A stretch of 64,000 nt of DNA, taken from positions 40,207-104,206 of the forward strand of contig JAFXOW010000036.1 of the NCBI GenBank assembly GCA_017528315.1. Reading direction: 5' to 3'. A program made the position numbers and the translations under genes. Below the pieces are notes generated by a model. It did not search any database and was not told the DNA's origin. It saw nothing but the letters and a program-made list of their open reading frames with translations. Below are positions 25,579 to 34,562 of this stretch, piece by piece. Each line of letters begins with the position of its first letter. Within the stretch, counting starts at the first letter, position 1. This DNA is from Bacilli bacterium (lineage in GTDB: Bacteria; Bacillota_I; Bacilli_A; RF39; UBA660).

Positions 25579-26292
25579 GTGAAAGCAGTACTTATAATTC
25601 ATGGCTTTGTTGGAAGCTTATATGATAATGAATATTTAATGAACTATTTAGAATATGATAGAACATTAAAAGTATTTTCTAAGACGCTTCCAGGCCATCA
25701 TACTAATGATAATTATCAAAAAGTTGAGTATAAAGATTGGTTGATATTTTTAGATAAATGGATAGAAGAAATAATTAGTTATGGCTATACAAATATCTAT
25801 GTTATAGGTCATTCTATGGGAGGAATATTGGCTGGATATTTAGCAAGTCATCATAAAGAGGTAAAAAAAGTAGTTTTAATAAATGCAGCCTTTCATTATT
25901 TGAATTTAAAGCAAAATAAAATAGATATTGTTAATAATAAGGATTACAAAGATTATTTAGAAGTATTAACAAGAGTAGTACATACATCTATTCCTTTCTT
26001 TTTAGAGTTTATAAAGCTTGTTAAACAAGAACAAAGTTGCTTATCAAAAATAAATTCAGAAGTTTTGGTACTCCAAAGCAATCTTGATCAGGTAGTACCA
26101 ATTGAAAATGGAGTTAAGATTATGGAAAATTTACATTGTAAAAAATATTTAACCTATTTAGAAAAAGAAAGACATGGAGTATTTTTAGGAGATATAAATG
26201 AATTAGATAGAAAAAAAGAAATAGCTGAGTATATTAGAATATTTTTAAGAGGAGGATTTAAATGGAAAAGAGTATGGAAAGAGAAAATATAA
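25579..26292 (+). CDS. Alpha/beta-hydrolase (serine esterase/lipase-like) in the pheST operon
   Basis: A 237-residue hydrolase with GTG start six bases after GGGAGG. It shows the oxyanion motif IHGFVGS at the N-terminus, nucleophile elbow GHSMGG (Ser about residue 81), an acidic residue in LQSNLDQVVP and His in KERHGVF. It resembles the carboxylesterase/thermostable monoacylglycerol lipase group. Its end overlaps pheS by 31 bp, and it is the first gene after the tRNA-Phe T-box, so it is regulated by phenylalanine starvation. Substrate unknown. Confidence 0.85.
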   Translation: MKAVLIIHGFVGSLYDNEYLMNYLEYDRTLKVFSKTLPGHHTNDNYQKVEYKDWLIFLDKWIEEIISYGYTNIYVIGHSMGGILAGYLASHHKEVKKVVLINAAFHYLNLKQNKIDIVNNKDYKDYLEVLTRVVHTSIPFFLEFIKLVKQEQSCLSKINSEVLVLQSNLDQVVPIENGVKIMENLHCKKYLTYLEKERHGVFLGDINELDRKKEIAEYIRIFLRGGFKWKRVWKEKI

Positions 26293-27317
26293 TTAAAAAA
26301 CTTGAAAGTGAACTTAATGGAGTAGAAAAACTAAGCGATTTAGCAAATGTTAAAGCTATGTTTTTAGGACGTGAGGGTATAGTTACTAAGTTAAGTAGTA
26401 AAATGAAAGAAATACCTAATGAAGAAAAACGTGAATATGGTAAGTTTTTAAATGAAATAAAAAATGAGGTTGAAGAAAAAATTAATTTTAAATTTCAAGA
26501 ATTAAGTGATAAAGAATTAAAAGAAAAACTTATAAAAGATGCTATTGATATAACGCTTCCAGGCAGAAAGATAAAGAAAGGTTCACTTCATCCATTGACT
26601 CGTATTACAGAAGAATTTGAAGACTTATTTGTTTCAATGGGATATACAGTTTATTCTGGAGTAGAAGTAGAAAGCGATGAAAACTGTTTTCAAAAATTAA
26701 ATATTCCTAAAGGTCATCCAGCTCGTGACGCTCAAGATACCTTTTATTTAAAAGATGAATTTGAGAATTTTTTACTTCGTAGTCAAACTTCCACTGCTCA
26801 AGCTAGAGCTATGGAGGAAAATACTGATAAAGGTCCCATTAGAATTATTTGCCCAGGTAAGGTTTATCGAAGAGATGAAGATGCAACTCATTCACATCAA
26901 TTTATGCAAATAGAGGGATTAGTAATTGATCATGACGTTTCAATGGCTGATTTAAAAGGGACTTTAGAATTATTTTGCAAGAAGATTTTAGGAGAAAAGA
27001 CAAAGGTACGTTTTCGTCCTTCATTTTTTCCATTTACAGAACCATCAGTTGAGGTCGATGTAACTTGTTTTAAATGTGGAGGTCGTGGTTGTAATCTTTG
27101 CAAAGATACAGGTTGGATAGAAGTCTTAGGGGCAGGTATGGTTCATCCAAATGTTTTAGAAATGGGAGGTTATGATTCGAAAAAATATCAAGGATTTGCT
27201 TTTGGTACAGGAATAGATAGATTTGCTATGTTTAAATATGCTATTCCTGATATTAGAACTATATATGCCAATGATATAAGATTCTTAAGTCAATTTGATA
27301 GAAAGGATGTGGACTAA
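26262..27317 (+). CDS. pheS: Phenylalanyl-tRNA synthetase alpha subunit
   Basis: A 351-residue class II synthetase subunit. An N-terminal coiled coil (about 1-85) is followed by LPGRKIKKGSLHPLT, motif 2-like GKVYRRDEDATHSHQFMQIEGLV and motif 3 FAFGTGIDRFAMFKY. An insert CFKCGGRGCNLCKDTGW (about 268-284) is a four-Cys zinc-ribbon-like element seen in many bacterial PheS. It is directly followed by pheT with no gap. Confidence 0.97.
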   Translation: MEKSMERENIIKKLESELNGVEKLSDLANVKAMFLGREGIVTKLSSKMKEIPNEEKREYGKFLNEIKNEVEEKINFKFQELSDKELKEKLIKDAIDITLPGRKIKKGSLHPLTRITEEFEDLFVSMGYTVYSGVEVESDENCFQKLNIPKGHPARDAQDTFYLKDEFENFLLRSQTSTAQARAMEENTDKGPIRIICPGKVYRRDEDATHSHQFMQIEGLVIDHDVSMADLKGTLELFCKKILGEKTKVRFRPSFFPFTEPSVEVDVTCFKCGGRGCNLCKDTGWIEVLGAGMVHPNVLEMGGYDSKKYQGFAFGTGIDRFAMFKYAIPDIRTIYANDIRFLSQFDRKDVD

Positions 27318-29687
27318 ATGTTATTAAGCAGAAAATTTGTTAAAGATTATATTGAACTAGACGATAAATTAACCATAGAAGAGATTGCTAATTCCATGAC
27401 TAATGTTGGAAATGAATATGACTATGCAGGTCCTTTAATAAATGCTACTAATTTAATTACAGGTGAAGTTTTAGAATGTGATGATATTCCAGATACTCAT
27501 TTACATAAATGCGTTGTTAATGTTGGAAATGAAAAATTAGATATTATCTGTGGAGCTCCAAATGTAAGGATAGGATTAAAAGTAATTGTAGCACTACCAG
27601 GTGCTAAACTTCCAGGAGGAGAAATAAAAAAAAGTGTTATTAAAGGATACACTTCTAACGGAATGCTTTGTAGTTTAGCAGAACTTGGTCTAGATAATAA
27701 ATTTTTAACCGAAAAAGATAAAAATGGTATTCATGAATTACCTAATGAAACGGAAATTGGACGTGATGCAATTAAAACTTTAGGACTAGATGATGAAGTA
27801 ATTGATTTTGAATTAACTTCTAATCGAGGAGATTTGTTATCTATCATGGGTATGGCTTATGAACTTGGAGCAATTTATAAGAAAAAAGTTAAAGATATAG
27901 ATTTAAGTTTTAAAGAAAATACTGAAAATATAAAAGATAGTTTTAAAGTAGAAGTTAAAACTGATAAATGTAGTTTGTTTTTGGCAAAGAAGGCAATAAA
28001 TGTTGAAATAAAAGATAGTCCAGAGTTTATAAAAAGTCGATTAATTGCATCAGGAATTAGACCAATTAATAATGTTGTTGATATATCAAACTATGTCATG
28101 CTTGAAACAGGACAACCTTTACACTTTTATGATGCAGATAGCTTAGGAGATACTTTAATTGTAAGACAAGGAAATAAAGAAGAAACATTAACAACCCTTG
28201 ATGGTGCTTCTAGAATACTTGATAATTCAGATATTGTAATTGCTAACAAAAACGAAGCCATTGGACTAGCAGGAGTTATGGGAGGAATATCAACTGAAGT
28301 AGAAAGTAATACCAAAAATATTATTATTGAAAGTGCAATATTTGATTCAGTTAGTATTCGTAAAACTTCTAAAAAAATACTTAGAAGTGAAGCATCAAAT
28401 CGTTTTGAAAAAGGATTAGATCCTAAAAGAACTTATGTAGCTATTAAAAGAAGTTGTAATTTACTTGAGAAGTATGCAAATGCTACTATTATATCAGGGA
28501 TAATTGAATATAAACAAATGGATATAAATGATAAAAAGATAAACTTACGATTTGATAAAATAAGTAAAGTTCTTGGAATTGAAATAGAAAGAAATATGGT
28601 TATTAGCATATTAAATGATTTAGGTTTTTCAGTTGCTGAAAATAAAGATAGTGTTGATGTGGTTGTTCCAACTAGAAGAGGCGATATAACAATTGAAGAA
28701 GATTTAATTGAAGAAGTTGGAAGAATGTATGGTATGGATAATATAGTTGGTAAATTACCAGAACTTAACGTAGTAGTAGGAGAATATGATAAAACTAAAC
28801 GTGCTATAAAACATAAATTAGCAGATCTTGGATTAAATGAAATAGTTAGTTATACGCTAATAAGCCAAGAAAATATAAACAAATTTACCAAAGATAAATT
28901 TGAAAGTATTATGTTAAATGATCCAATGAGTGAAGATCGAAATACTCTAAGATATAGTTTACTTCCATCTCTTGTTGATAGTTATAAATATAATTTAGCT
29001 CATGGAAATAAAAACGTTTCAATTTTTGAAGTAGGTGCATGCTTTTATAAAGATGATGATGAATATAAAGAAGAGTTAAAATTAGGAATACTTCTTTCGG
29101 GTGAATATTATGTGGATATTCCTGCTAGAAATGCTGATTTTTATACTTTAAAAGGAATAGTTGAAGAATTATTAGATTATTTAGGATATGTAAATCGTTA
29201 TAACTTTGTAGTAGATAATAATATATCAAATGAATTTCATCCACATCAAAGTGCAAGTATTATTTTACAAGGAAAAAATATTGGAGTACTTGGAAAAATT
29301 CATCCAAGTGTTTTGAAACATGATGTTTATTTATGTGAAATTAATTTAGATAAATTACTTGGTAATAGTCCAAGTCGTATGACTTATAAAGAGATACCAA
29401 AGTATCCATGTATTAGTAAAGATGTTGCCTTTATTGTAAAAAATAATATTTTAGCCTCTGATATAACTCGTATAATTAAAAAAACGGGAGGAAAATTATT
29501 AAACAATATAAGCATATTTGATATATATACTGGTGAAAATATTGAAAGCGATGAAAAATCAATAGCTTTTAATTTAGAATTTATAGATCCTAATAAAACT
29601 TTAACGATGGATGAGGTAATGATTGTATTTGATAAAATAATAGAAGATGTATGCAAAACATTTAATTGTAAAGTAAGGGATAAATAA
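27318..29687 (+). CDS. pheT: Phenylalanyl-tRNA synthetase beta subunit
   Basis: A 789-residue subunit of standard length. It has the tRNA-binding EMAP-like domain (about 40-150), the B3/B4 editing domain with the B5 region (about 200-480), the catalytic-like core (about 490-680) and the FDX-ACB anticodon-binding domain (about 695-789, beginning YKEIPKYPCISKDVAFIVK). The start is one base after the pheS stop, preceded by AAAGGATG. Confidence 0.97.
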   Translation: MLLSRKFVKDYIELDDKLTIEEIANSMTNVGNEYDYAGPLINATNLITGEVLECDDIPDTHLHKCVVNVGNEKLDIICGAPNVRIGLKVIVALPGAKLPGGEIKKSVIKGYTSNGMLCSLAELGLDNKFLTEKDKNGIHELPNETEIGRDAIKTLGLDDEVIDFELTSNRGDLLSIMGMAYELGAIYKKKVKDIDLSFKENTENIKDSFKVEVKTDKCSLFLAKKAINVEIKDSPEFIKSRLIASGIRPINNVVDISNYVMLETGQPLHFYDADSLGDTLIVRQGNKEETLTTLDGASRILDNSDIVIANKNEAIGLAGVMGGISTEVESNTKNIIIESAIFDSVSIRKTSKKILRSEASNRFEKGLDPKRTYVAIKRSCNLLEKYANATIISGIIEYKQMDINDKKINLRFDKISKVLGIEIERNMVISILNDLGFSVAENKDSVDVVVPTRRGDITIEEDLIEEVGRMYGMDNIVGKLPELNVVVGEYDKTKRAIKHKLADLGLNEIVSYTLISQENINKFTKDKFESIMLNDPMSEDRNTLRYSLLPSLVDSYKYNLAHGNKNVSIFEVGACFYKDDDEYKEELKLGILLSGEYYVDIPARNADFYTLKGIVEELLDYLGYVNRYNFVVDNNISNEFHPHQSASIILQGKNIGVLGKIHPSVLKHDVYLCEINLDKLLGNSPSRMTYKEIPKYPCISKDVAFIVKNNILASDITRIIKKTGGKLLNNISIFDIYTGENIESDEKSIAFNLEFIDPNKTLTMDEVMIVFDKIIEDVCKTFNCKVRDK

Positions 29688-29706
29688 AAAGATTGGTGGT
29701 GATTGA

Positions 29707-30993
29707 ATGAAATTAATGAATTTAAAAGGAACTAATGATTTTTTGCCAAGTAGTCAAGTAGTTCGTAATAAAATAATTAATATTTTAAGAGCTAATTTTG
29801 AAAAATATGGATATATGCCTTTGGAAACACCTATTTTAAATTATTATGATTTACTTTCGTATAAATATGAAGATAATGCTGAAATATTAAGTGAAATTTA
29901 TAAGTTAACTGATCAAGGTGGAAGAGATTTAGGACTTCGTTATGATTTAACAGTCCCATTTTGTAAAGTAATAGGATTAAATAAAGATTTAAGAATACCA
30001 TTTAGAAGATACGAAATAGGGAAGGTCTTTAGAAATGGGCCAGTAAAATTAGGAAGAACTAGAGAGTTTTATCAATGTGATGTAGATGTTGTTGGAATTG
30101 ATAATCGTTATATAGAAGCTGAACAAATATTAATGGCTATTAATACTTATAAGGAGTTAGGAATAGATATTATAGTTAAATATAATAATCGTAAACTTAT
30201 GAGTGGATTAATTAAAGAAGTAGGAATAGATGATAAATTAGTTGCTTCTGTAATTGGAGTAATTGATAAAATGGATAAAATTACTCGTGAAGAATTAGTT
30301 TCTGAATTAAAGAAGTTGGGAATAGATATAGCTAAGATTAATAATTTATTAGATTTATTTAAACATGATTTAAAGGAATATTTAGAAATATTTAAAGATA
30401 GTAGTAATGAACAAGTAAAAAATGGAATTCAAGAATTAATTGAATTAAATAATTATTTAGAAAGAACAAATGTATCTTCTTCATGTGTATTTACTCCAAC
30501 TCTTGCTCGGGGTTTAACTATATATACGGGTGTTGTATTTGAATTTTATGATAAAGAATTAAGAATAAATTCAGCACTTGGAGCAGGAGGACGTTATAAT
30601 AAAATAATAACTGATTTCATGAATAATGGCATAGAGTATCCAGCTATTGGAATGTCTTTTGGACTTGAACCAATATATACTATCTTACAAAATGAAGAAA
30701 AGAACAATTTAATTGATATTTATTTGGTTCCACTTGATACTCAAATTGAAACTTTAAAAATTGCAAGTATTTTAAGAAAAAATGGTTTTAGAGTTTTAAT
30801 TGAAATGAATAATAAAAAAGTATCAAAATGTTTTGAATATGCTGAAAGAGAAAATATTAAATTTATTAGTGTTATTGGAACTCAAGAAATAGAAACTAGT
30901 TCTTTAAGAGTTAAAGATATGATAAAAAAACAAGAGAATGAAGTGAAAGTTACAAATTTAGTCGATTTTTTACAAAAAAATATTGACAATTAA
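29707..30993 (+). CDS. hisS: Histidyl-tRNA synthetase
   Basis: A 428-residue class II synthetase. Motifs: KGTNDFLPS at the start, LRYDLTVPFCKVI, FRRYEIGKVFRNGPVKLGRTREFYQCDVDVVG (motif 2) and the histidine-specific LARGLTIYTGVVFEF; motif 3 lies in PAIGMSFGLEPI. The anticodon-binding domain is the last 90 residues. The gene is 19 bp after pheT with a GGTGGTG site and no terminator between, so it probably shares the T-box-controlled transcript, which would make hisS respond to tRNA-Phe charging. Confidence 0.92.
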   Translation: MKLMNLKGTNDFLPSSQVVRNKIINILRANFEKYGYMPLETPILNYYDLLSYKYEDNAEILSEIYKLTDQGGRDLGLRYDLTVPFCKVIGLNKDLRIPFRRYEIGKVFRNGPVKLGRTREFYQCDVDVVGIDNRYIEAEQILMAINTYKELGIDIIVKYNNRKLMSGLIKEVGIDDKLVASVIGVIDKMDKITREELVSELKKLGIDIAKINNLLDLFKHDLKEYLEIFKDSSNEQVKNGIQELIELNNYLERTNVSSSCVFTPTLARGLTIYTGVVFEFYDKELRINSALGAGGRYNKIITDFMNNGIEYPAIGMSFGLEPIYTILQNEEKNNLIDIYLVPLDTQIETLKIASILRKNGFRVLIEMNNKKVSKCFEYAERENIKFISVIGTQEIETSSLRVKDMIKKQENEVKVTNLVDFLQKNIDN

Positions 30994-31012
30994 TTATTAT
31001 TTATAATATAAT
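30983..31012 (+). promoter_or_regulatory. Promoter of tRNA-Ala
   Basis: TTGACA (30983-30988), 18-bp spacer, TATAAT (31007-31012). Five bases later ATGTCGTGAG begins, similar to the other two tRNA units. Confidence 0.75.
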
Positions 31013-31043
31013 TCTATATGTCGTGAGGCAAATAGAGTTATTT

Positions 31044-31119
31044 GGGGCATTAGCTCAGCTGGGAGAGCGTCACGTTTGCACCGTGAAGGTCAGCGGTTCG
31101 ATCCCGCTATGCTCCACCA
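31044..31119 (+). tRNA. tRNA-Ala (TGC)
   Basis: Cloverleaf: acceptor GGGGCAT/ATGCTCC, D-arm AGCTCAGCTGGGAGAGC, anticodon TGC, T-arm with GGTTCGATCC, encoded CCA. Confidence 0.97.
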
Positions 31120-31128
31120 ATTTGTATT

Positions 31129-31153
31129 AAACCTTCTAAAGAAGGTTTTTTTT
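31129..31153 (+). terminator. Rho-independent terminator after tRNA-Ala
   Basis: AAACCTTC-TAAA-GAAGGTTT hairpin and T run. Confidence 0.85.
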
Positions 31154-31171
31154 AAAATAAATGGAGGATTT

Positions 31172-31522
31172 ATGACAAAGTATCATAAAGATGAAATTGT
31201 TAGAGGACATGTTACTGGAATTGAAAAATATGGAATTTTTGTTACTTTAGATGAATATTATAGTGGTCTAATACATATATCTGAAATAAGTGACGGATAT
31301 GTTAAAGATATAAATAATATTGCGAATATTGGTGAAACTATAAGAGTCCGAGTTGTAGATGTTGATGATGATACTTTTCATGTCAAGTTGAGCATTAAAA
31401 ATCTTAATTATCATGTAAATAGAAAAAGTAATACTAAAATAAAAGAAACAGAAAAAGGGTTTGATACTTTAGAGAAAGAATTAGGTACTTGGATTTCTAA
31501 GCGAAAATCCAAAAAAAGTTAA
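31172..31522 (+). CDS. S1 RNA-binding domain protein (GSP13/YugI-like)
   Basis: A 116-residue protein starting at ATG 31172 with GGAGG at the right distance. Residues 8-75 form an S1 domain (GHVTGIEKYGIFVTLDEYYSGLIHISEISDGYVKDI...VRVRVVDVDDDTFHVKLSIK). The tail is Lys-rich. It resembles the general stress protein 13 of Bacillus, which associates with ribosomes. An upstream in-frame start would run through tRNA-Ala and is rejected. The tRNA cluster follows. Confidence 0.85.
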   Translation: MTKYHKDEIVRGHVTGIEKYGIFVTLDEYYSGLIHISEISDGYVKDINNIANIGETIRVRVVDVDDDTFHVKLSIKNLNYHVNRKSNTKIKETEKGFDTLEKELGTWISKRKSKKS

Positions 31523-31540
31523 AAACATTATTAAATTTTA

Positions 31541-31569
31541 TTGACAACTTTTTAATAAAATGTTATCAT
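31541..31569 (+). promoter_or_regulatory. Promoter of ten-tRNA cluster
   Basis: TTGACA (31541-31546), 17-bp spacer, TATCAT (31564-31569). Five bases later begins ATGTCTTGTG (31575-31584). Confidence 0.8.
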
Positions 31570-31590
31570 TATTGATGTCTTGTGCATAAT

Positions 31591-31667
31591 GGGCGATTAG
31601 CTCAGTTGGTTAGAGCACTTGCCTTACAAGCAAGGGGTCATAGGTTCGAGTCCTATATCGCCCACCA
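31591..31667 (+). tRNA. tRNA-Val (TAC)
   Basis: Acceptor GGGCGAT/ATCGCCC, anticodon TAC in CTTACAA, encoded CCA. Confidence 0.97.
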
Positions 31668-31671
31668 TTAT

Positions 31672-31747
31672 GCCGAAATAGCTCAATTGGTAGAGCAATT
31701 GATTTGTAATCAATAGGTTACGGGTTCGATTCCTGTTTTCGGCACCA
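31672..31747 (+). tRNA. tRNA-Thr (TGT)
   Basis: Acceptor GCCGAAA/TTTCGGC, anticodon TGT in TTTGTAA, encoded CCA. Confidence 0.97.
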
Positions 31748-31755
31748 TTTTTTTT

Positions 31756-31839
31756 GGAGAGATAGCGAAGAGGCTAAACGCGACAGACTGTAAATCTGTT
31801 CCTTCGGGTTCGGTGGTTCGAATCCACCTCTCTCCACCA
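31756..31839 (+). tRNA. tRNA-Tyr (GTA)
   Basis: Acceptor GGAGAGA/TCTCTCC, anticodon GTA, long variable arm as in bacterial tRNA-Tyr, encoded CCA. Confidence 0.97.
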
Positions 31840-31845
31840 TGATGA

Positions 31846-31920
31846 TGCCTCGTAGCCAAGTGGTAAGGCACGAGACTTTGACTCTCGCATGCGCTAGTTC
31901 GAATCTAGCCGAGGCAACCA
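31846..31920 (+). tRNA. tRNA-Gln (TTG)
   Basis: Acceptor TGCCTCG/CGAGGCA, anticodon TTG in CTTTGAC, encoded CCA. Confidence 0.97.
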
Positions 31921-31927
31921 ACGAAAT

Positions 31928-32003
31928 GTCCCGTTAGCTCAGTAGGTAGAGCATTTGACTTTTAATCAAAGGGTCGTGAGTTCGAATCTCGCACGGGACA
32001 CCA
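31928..32003 (+). tRNA. tRNA-Lys (TTT)
   Basis: Acceptor GTCCCGT/ACGGGAC, anticodon TTT in CTTTTAA, encoded CCA. Confidence 0.97.
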
Positions 32004-32013
32004 TATATTTTTT

Positions 32014-32102
32014 GCCTGAGTGGCGGAATAGGTAGACGCACAGGACTTAAAATCCTGCGAGCTTAATCACTCGTGTCGGTTCAAGTCCGACCTTAGGCAC
32101 CA
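32014..32102 (+). tRNA. tRNA-Leu (TAA)
   Basis: Acceptor GCCTGAG/TTAGGC region, anticodon TAA, long variable arm, encoded CCA. Confidence 0.95.
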
Positions 32103-32108
32103 TTTTTT

Positions 32109-32201
32109 GGAGGAATACCCAAGTCCGGTTGAAGGGATCGGTCTTGAAAACCGAGAGGTCGTGCAAGCGGCGCAGGGGTTCGAATCCCTTTTCCTCCGCC
32201 A
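32109..32201 (+). tRNA. tRNA-Ser (TGA)
   Basis: Acceptor GGAGGAA/TTCCTCC, anticodon TGA, long variable arm, discriminator G, encoded CCA. Confidence 0.97.
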
Positions 32202-32209
32202 ATATTTAT

Positions 32210-32286
<77 letters not shown>

Positions 32287-32291
32287 ATAGT

Positions 32292-32367
32292 GGTCTCGTA
32301 GTGCAGGGGTTACCACGTCTGCCTGTCACGCAGAAGATCGCGGGTTCAATTCCCGTCGAGACCGCCA
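32292..32367 (+). tRNA. tRNA-Asp (GTC)
   Basis: Acceptor GGTCTCG/CGAGACC, anticodon GTC, discriminator G, encoded CCA. Confidence 0.97.
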
Positions 32368-32372
32368 TAAAT

Positions 32373-32448
32373 GGCTCTGTAGCTCAGTCGGTAGAGCAAG
32401 GGACTGAAAATCCCTGTGTCGGTGGTTCGATTCCACTCGGAGCCACCA
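32373..32448 (+). tRNA. tRNA-Phe (GAA)
   Basis: Acceptor GGCTCTG/CGGAGCC, anticodon GAA in CTGAAAA, discriminator A, encoded CCA. This is the likely ligand of the T-box at 25377. Confidence 0.97.
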
Positions 32449-32486
32449 AATAATTATTTACTCTAAATGAGCTTTAAATAAAAAAT

Positions 32487-32509
32487 AAATCCCCTGTGGA
32501 TTTTTTTTA
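32487..32509 (+). terminator. Rho-independent terminator after tRNA cluster
   Basis: AAATCC / GGATTT hairpin followed by a T run. Confidence 0.7.
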
Positions 32510-32561
32510 ATAATTTAAATTTGTATTTTTTAAAATAAAATTAATATTAATTTTATTTTTA

Positions 32562-32589
32562 TTGTAATTTTTAAATTTTATGGTATAAT
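32562..32589 (+). promoter_or_regulatory. Promoter of the exported 629-residue protein
   Basis: TTGTAA, 16-bp spacer, TATAAT, 24 bp before the ATG. Confidence 0.55.
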
Positions 32590-32613
32590 GTTCATAGAAT
32601 AGGTGATTTCCAT

Positions 32614-34503
32614 ATGAATAAGAATAAAATTGTATTATTTTCTGCTATAACTATATTTGGTTTAATAATAATTGGAACTAGTTTTGGTTATTTGTCTACA
32701 AAAGTTGGTAGTAAAGAGACTAATACCTTAACATTATCCGAATTTAAAGTTGTTTTAAAGACAGATATAGATAATATTAATATTGGAAATGGAATAACAT
32801 ATCCAATGAGCGATGAAGAAGGACTTAATAATCCTTCAACAACTTTTGCAATTGAAAATACTGGCGATGTAAATGCAAATTATAAAGTTAGTTTAGTTGA
32901 TAAAGATGTTATTAGTACACTTAGAAATACTGATGTTAGATATAGATTAAAAAAAATATTGGATAATGGAGAAGAAGTAACATTTGATCCAACAACTCTT
33001 TCTGATACAGGTATTATTGATTCGGGTATTATCGAAGTTAATCAAGTTATTACGTATGAAATAGTACTATGGGTTAGTCAAACTTCTAATGCTAATGGTG
33101 CAACATGGTCAAAGGCAATTTTAATTGAAGGTGTTCAAAAAACATCAAATTTAGATAATAGTGATGCTAATTATCCGGAACTTATAGATAATATGATACC
33201 GGTTTATTATGATAAATCAACTGCTTCTTGGAAAAAGGCAGATAGTAAAAATGCTAATAATGTATATCAATGGTTTGATTATGATCGAGCTATATGGGCT
33301 AATGCTGTAACTGTTAAAGAAAATGGAACTCAAACAAGAGAATATTATGTCAGTTCGGTAGAAGGAACGAAAATTAATATGGATGATATAACATCTATGT
33401 GGGTTTGGATTCCGAGATATAAATATATTATTTTTAATGATAATGATGAAACAGTTAATCCAAGTCAAATAGACATAATATTTGAACATGGAAAAGAGAG
33501 TACTGGAAATCTTGTCTGTAGTAAAGCAAATGAAAACGAGCAATGTAGTAATGTTATCGTTGGTAAAAGTACTTATACTCATCCAGCCTTTACATTTGGA
33601 AATGAAGATTTAACAGGATTTTGGGTAGCAAAATTTGAAATGTCGACAGATGATAATACATGTAATACATCACCAAATGAAGAAAATTGCAATAAAGAGG
33701 GTATGAATATTTTAATTAAGCCTGGACAGTCTTCATTAAGATATGAAAACGTTTCAACTGCTTTTGCAAATATAAGAAGAATGGAAATATATAATAATAT
33801 ACATGGTTTTAGTCAAAACGAAAATGCGACAAGTTGGCTAAATTCTGGAAATAATTTAACAGGTGAAATAGCTAGTGACAATAATTCTTTTGATATTCAT
33901 TTAATAAAAAATATGGAATGGGGAGCTGTTGCATACTTGTCATCTTCTAAGTATGGTAAGCAAGGTAACGTTAATTATTTAGATGAAAATAAAGAAATAT
34001 ACATAAATAACGGATATTTTACAGGTTATACAGATGGAACAACTGATGCATCAGGTAGTATATCTTATACTTACGATGATTTGATTTATGGAATAGGTGC
34101 TTCAACAACTGGTAATATATATGGTGTTTATGATATGAATGGTGGAGCAGAAGAATACACAATGGGTAATGAATTAAGTACGGAAGGTTTCACTGCTAGT
34201 AATTCCGGTACGTGGTTACCAAGTGATAAGTATTATGACAAATATACATTTAGTGAGTCAAATAACAATTATTCTGTTGCTAAATTTGGTGATGCAATAA
34301 AAGAAATTCCTTCATGGTATAATGATTCAAGAAATGTCACAAATGGAATAAATTCATGGTTTGTAAGGGGAGGAAGTATGACAGAAAGTGCTTCATCTGG
34401 CATATTTGCTAGTGATGCTACAAGTGGATCTGCCAGTCAAAGTATTAGTACTAGACCAGTATTAACAATATCACGTTACATGCCTTGGATTTCAAATGAT
34501 TAA
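32614..34503 (+). CDS. Exported protein with TasA/CalY-like head and FGE-like (C-type lectin fold) domain
   Basis: A 629-residue protein with an N-terminal membrane segment (about 6-26). Residues 28-175 (ETNTLTLSEFKVVLKTD..., TTFAIENTGDVNANYKVSL) resemble the camelysin/TasA-like beta domain. From about 265 on: MWVWIPRYKYIIF, FWVAKFEMS, IKNMEWGAVAYLSSSKYG, GNIYGVYDMNGGAEEYTMGN and WFVRGGSMTE...STRPVLTI match the pattern of formylglycine-generating-enzyme (SUMF1) family C-type-lectin-fold domains. The catalytic cysteines of true FGE are not evident, so a binding or structural role is more likely. Monocistronic. Function inferred only in outline. Confidence 0.65.
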   Translation: MNKNKIVLFSAITIFGLIIIGTSFGYLSTKVGSKETNTLTLSEFKVVLKTDIDNINIGNGITYPMSDEEGLNNPSTTFAIENTGDVNANYKVSLVDKDVISTLRNTDVRYRLKKILDNGEEVTFDPTTLSDTGIIDSGIIEVNQVITYEIVLWVSQTSNANGATWSKAILIEGVQKTSNLDNSDANYPELIDNMIPVYYDKSTASWKKADSKNANNVYQWFDYDRAIWANAVTVKENGTQTREYYVSSVEGTKINMDDITSMWVWIPRYKYIIFNDNDETVNPSQIDIIFEHGKESTGNLVCSKANENEQCSNVIVGKSTYTHPAFTFGNEDLTGFWVAKFEMSTDDNTCNTSPNEENCNKEGMNILIKPGQSSLRYENVSTAFANIRRMEIYNNIHGFSQNENATSWLNSGNNLTGEIASDNNSFDIHLIKNMEWGAVAYLSSSKYGKQGNVNYLDENKEIYINNGYFTGYTDGTTDASGSISYTYDDLIYGIGASTTGNIYGVYDMNGGAEEYTMGNELSTEGFTASNSGTWLPSDKYYDKYTFSESNNNYSVAKFGDAIKEIPSWYNDSRNVTNGINSWFVRGGSMTESASSGIFASDATSGSASQSISTRPVLTISRYMPWISND

Positions 34504-34510
34504 TAATAAT

Positions 34511-34540
34511 AATTAACAACTCTGTAAGAGTTGTTAATTT
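34511..34540 (+). terminator. Rho-independent terminator
   Basis: Perfect AATTAACAACTCT / AGAGTTGTTAATT hairpin with a 3-base loop, ending in T-rich sequence. Confidence 0.8.
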
Positions 34541-34562
34541 AATATATAATAGGAGTGGAGTT

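Noticed and set aside
31076..31171. N-terminal extension of the S1 protein
   Set aside because: It runs through tRNA-Ala and its terminator; ATG 31172 has a good GGAGG site.
31718..31921. Minus-strand reading frame of 67 codons across the tRNA cluster
   Set aside because: It is the antisense of tRNA-Thr, Tyr and Gln genes; such frames are a well-known annotation artefact.
32614..34503. Diversity-generating retroelement target
   Set aside because: The fold fits, but there is no reverse transcriptase or template repeat in the window.
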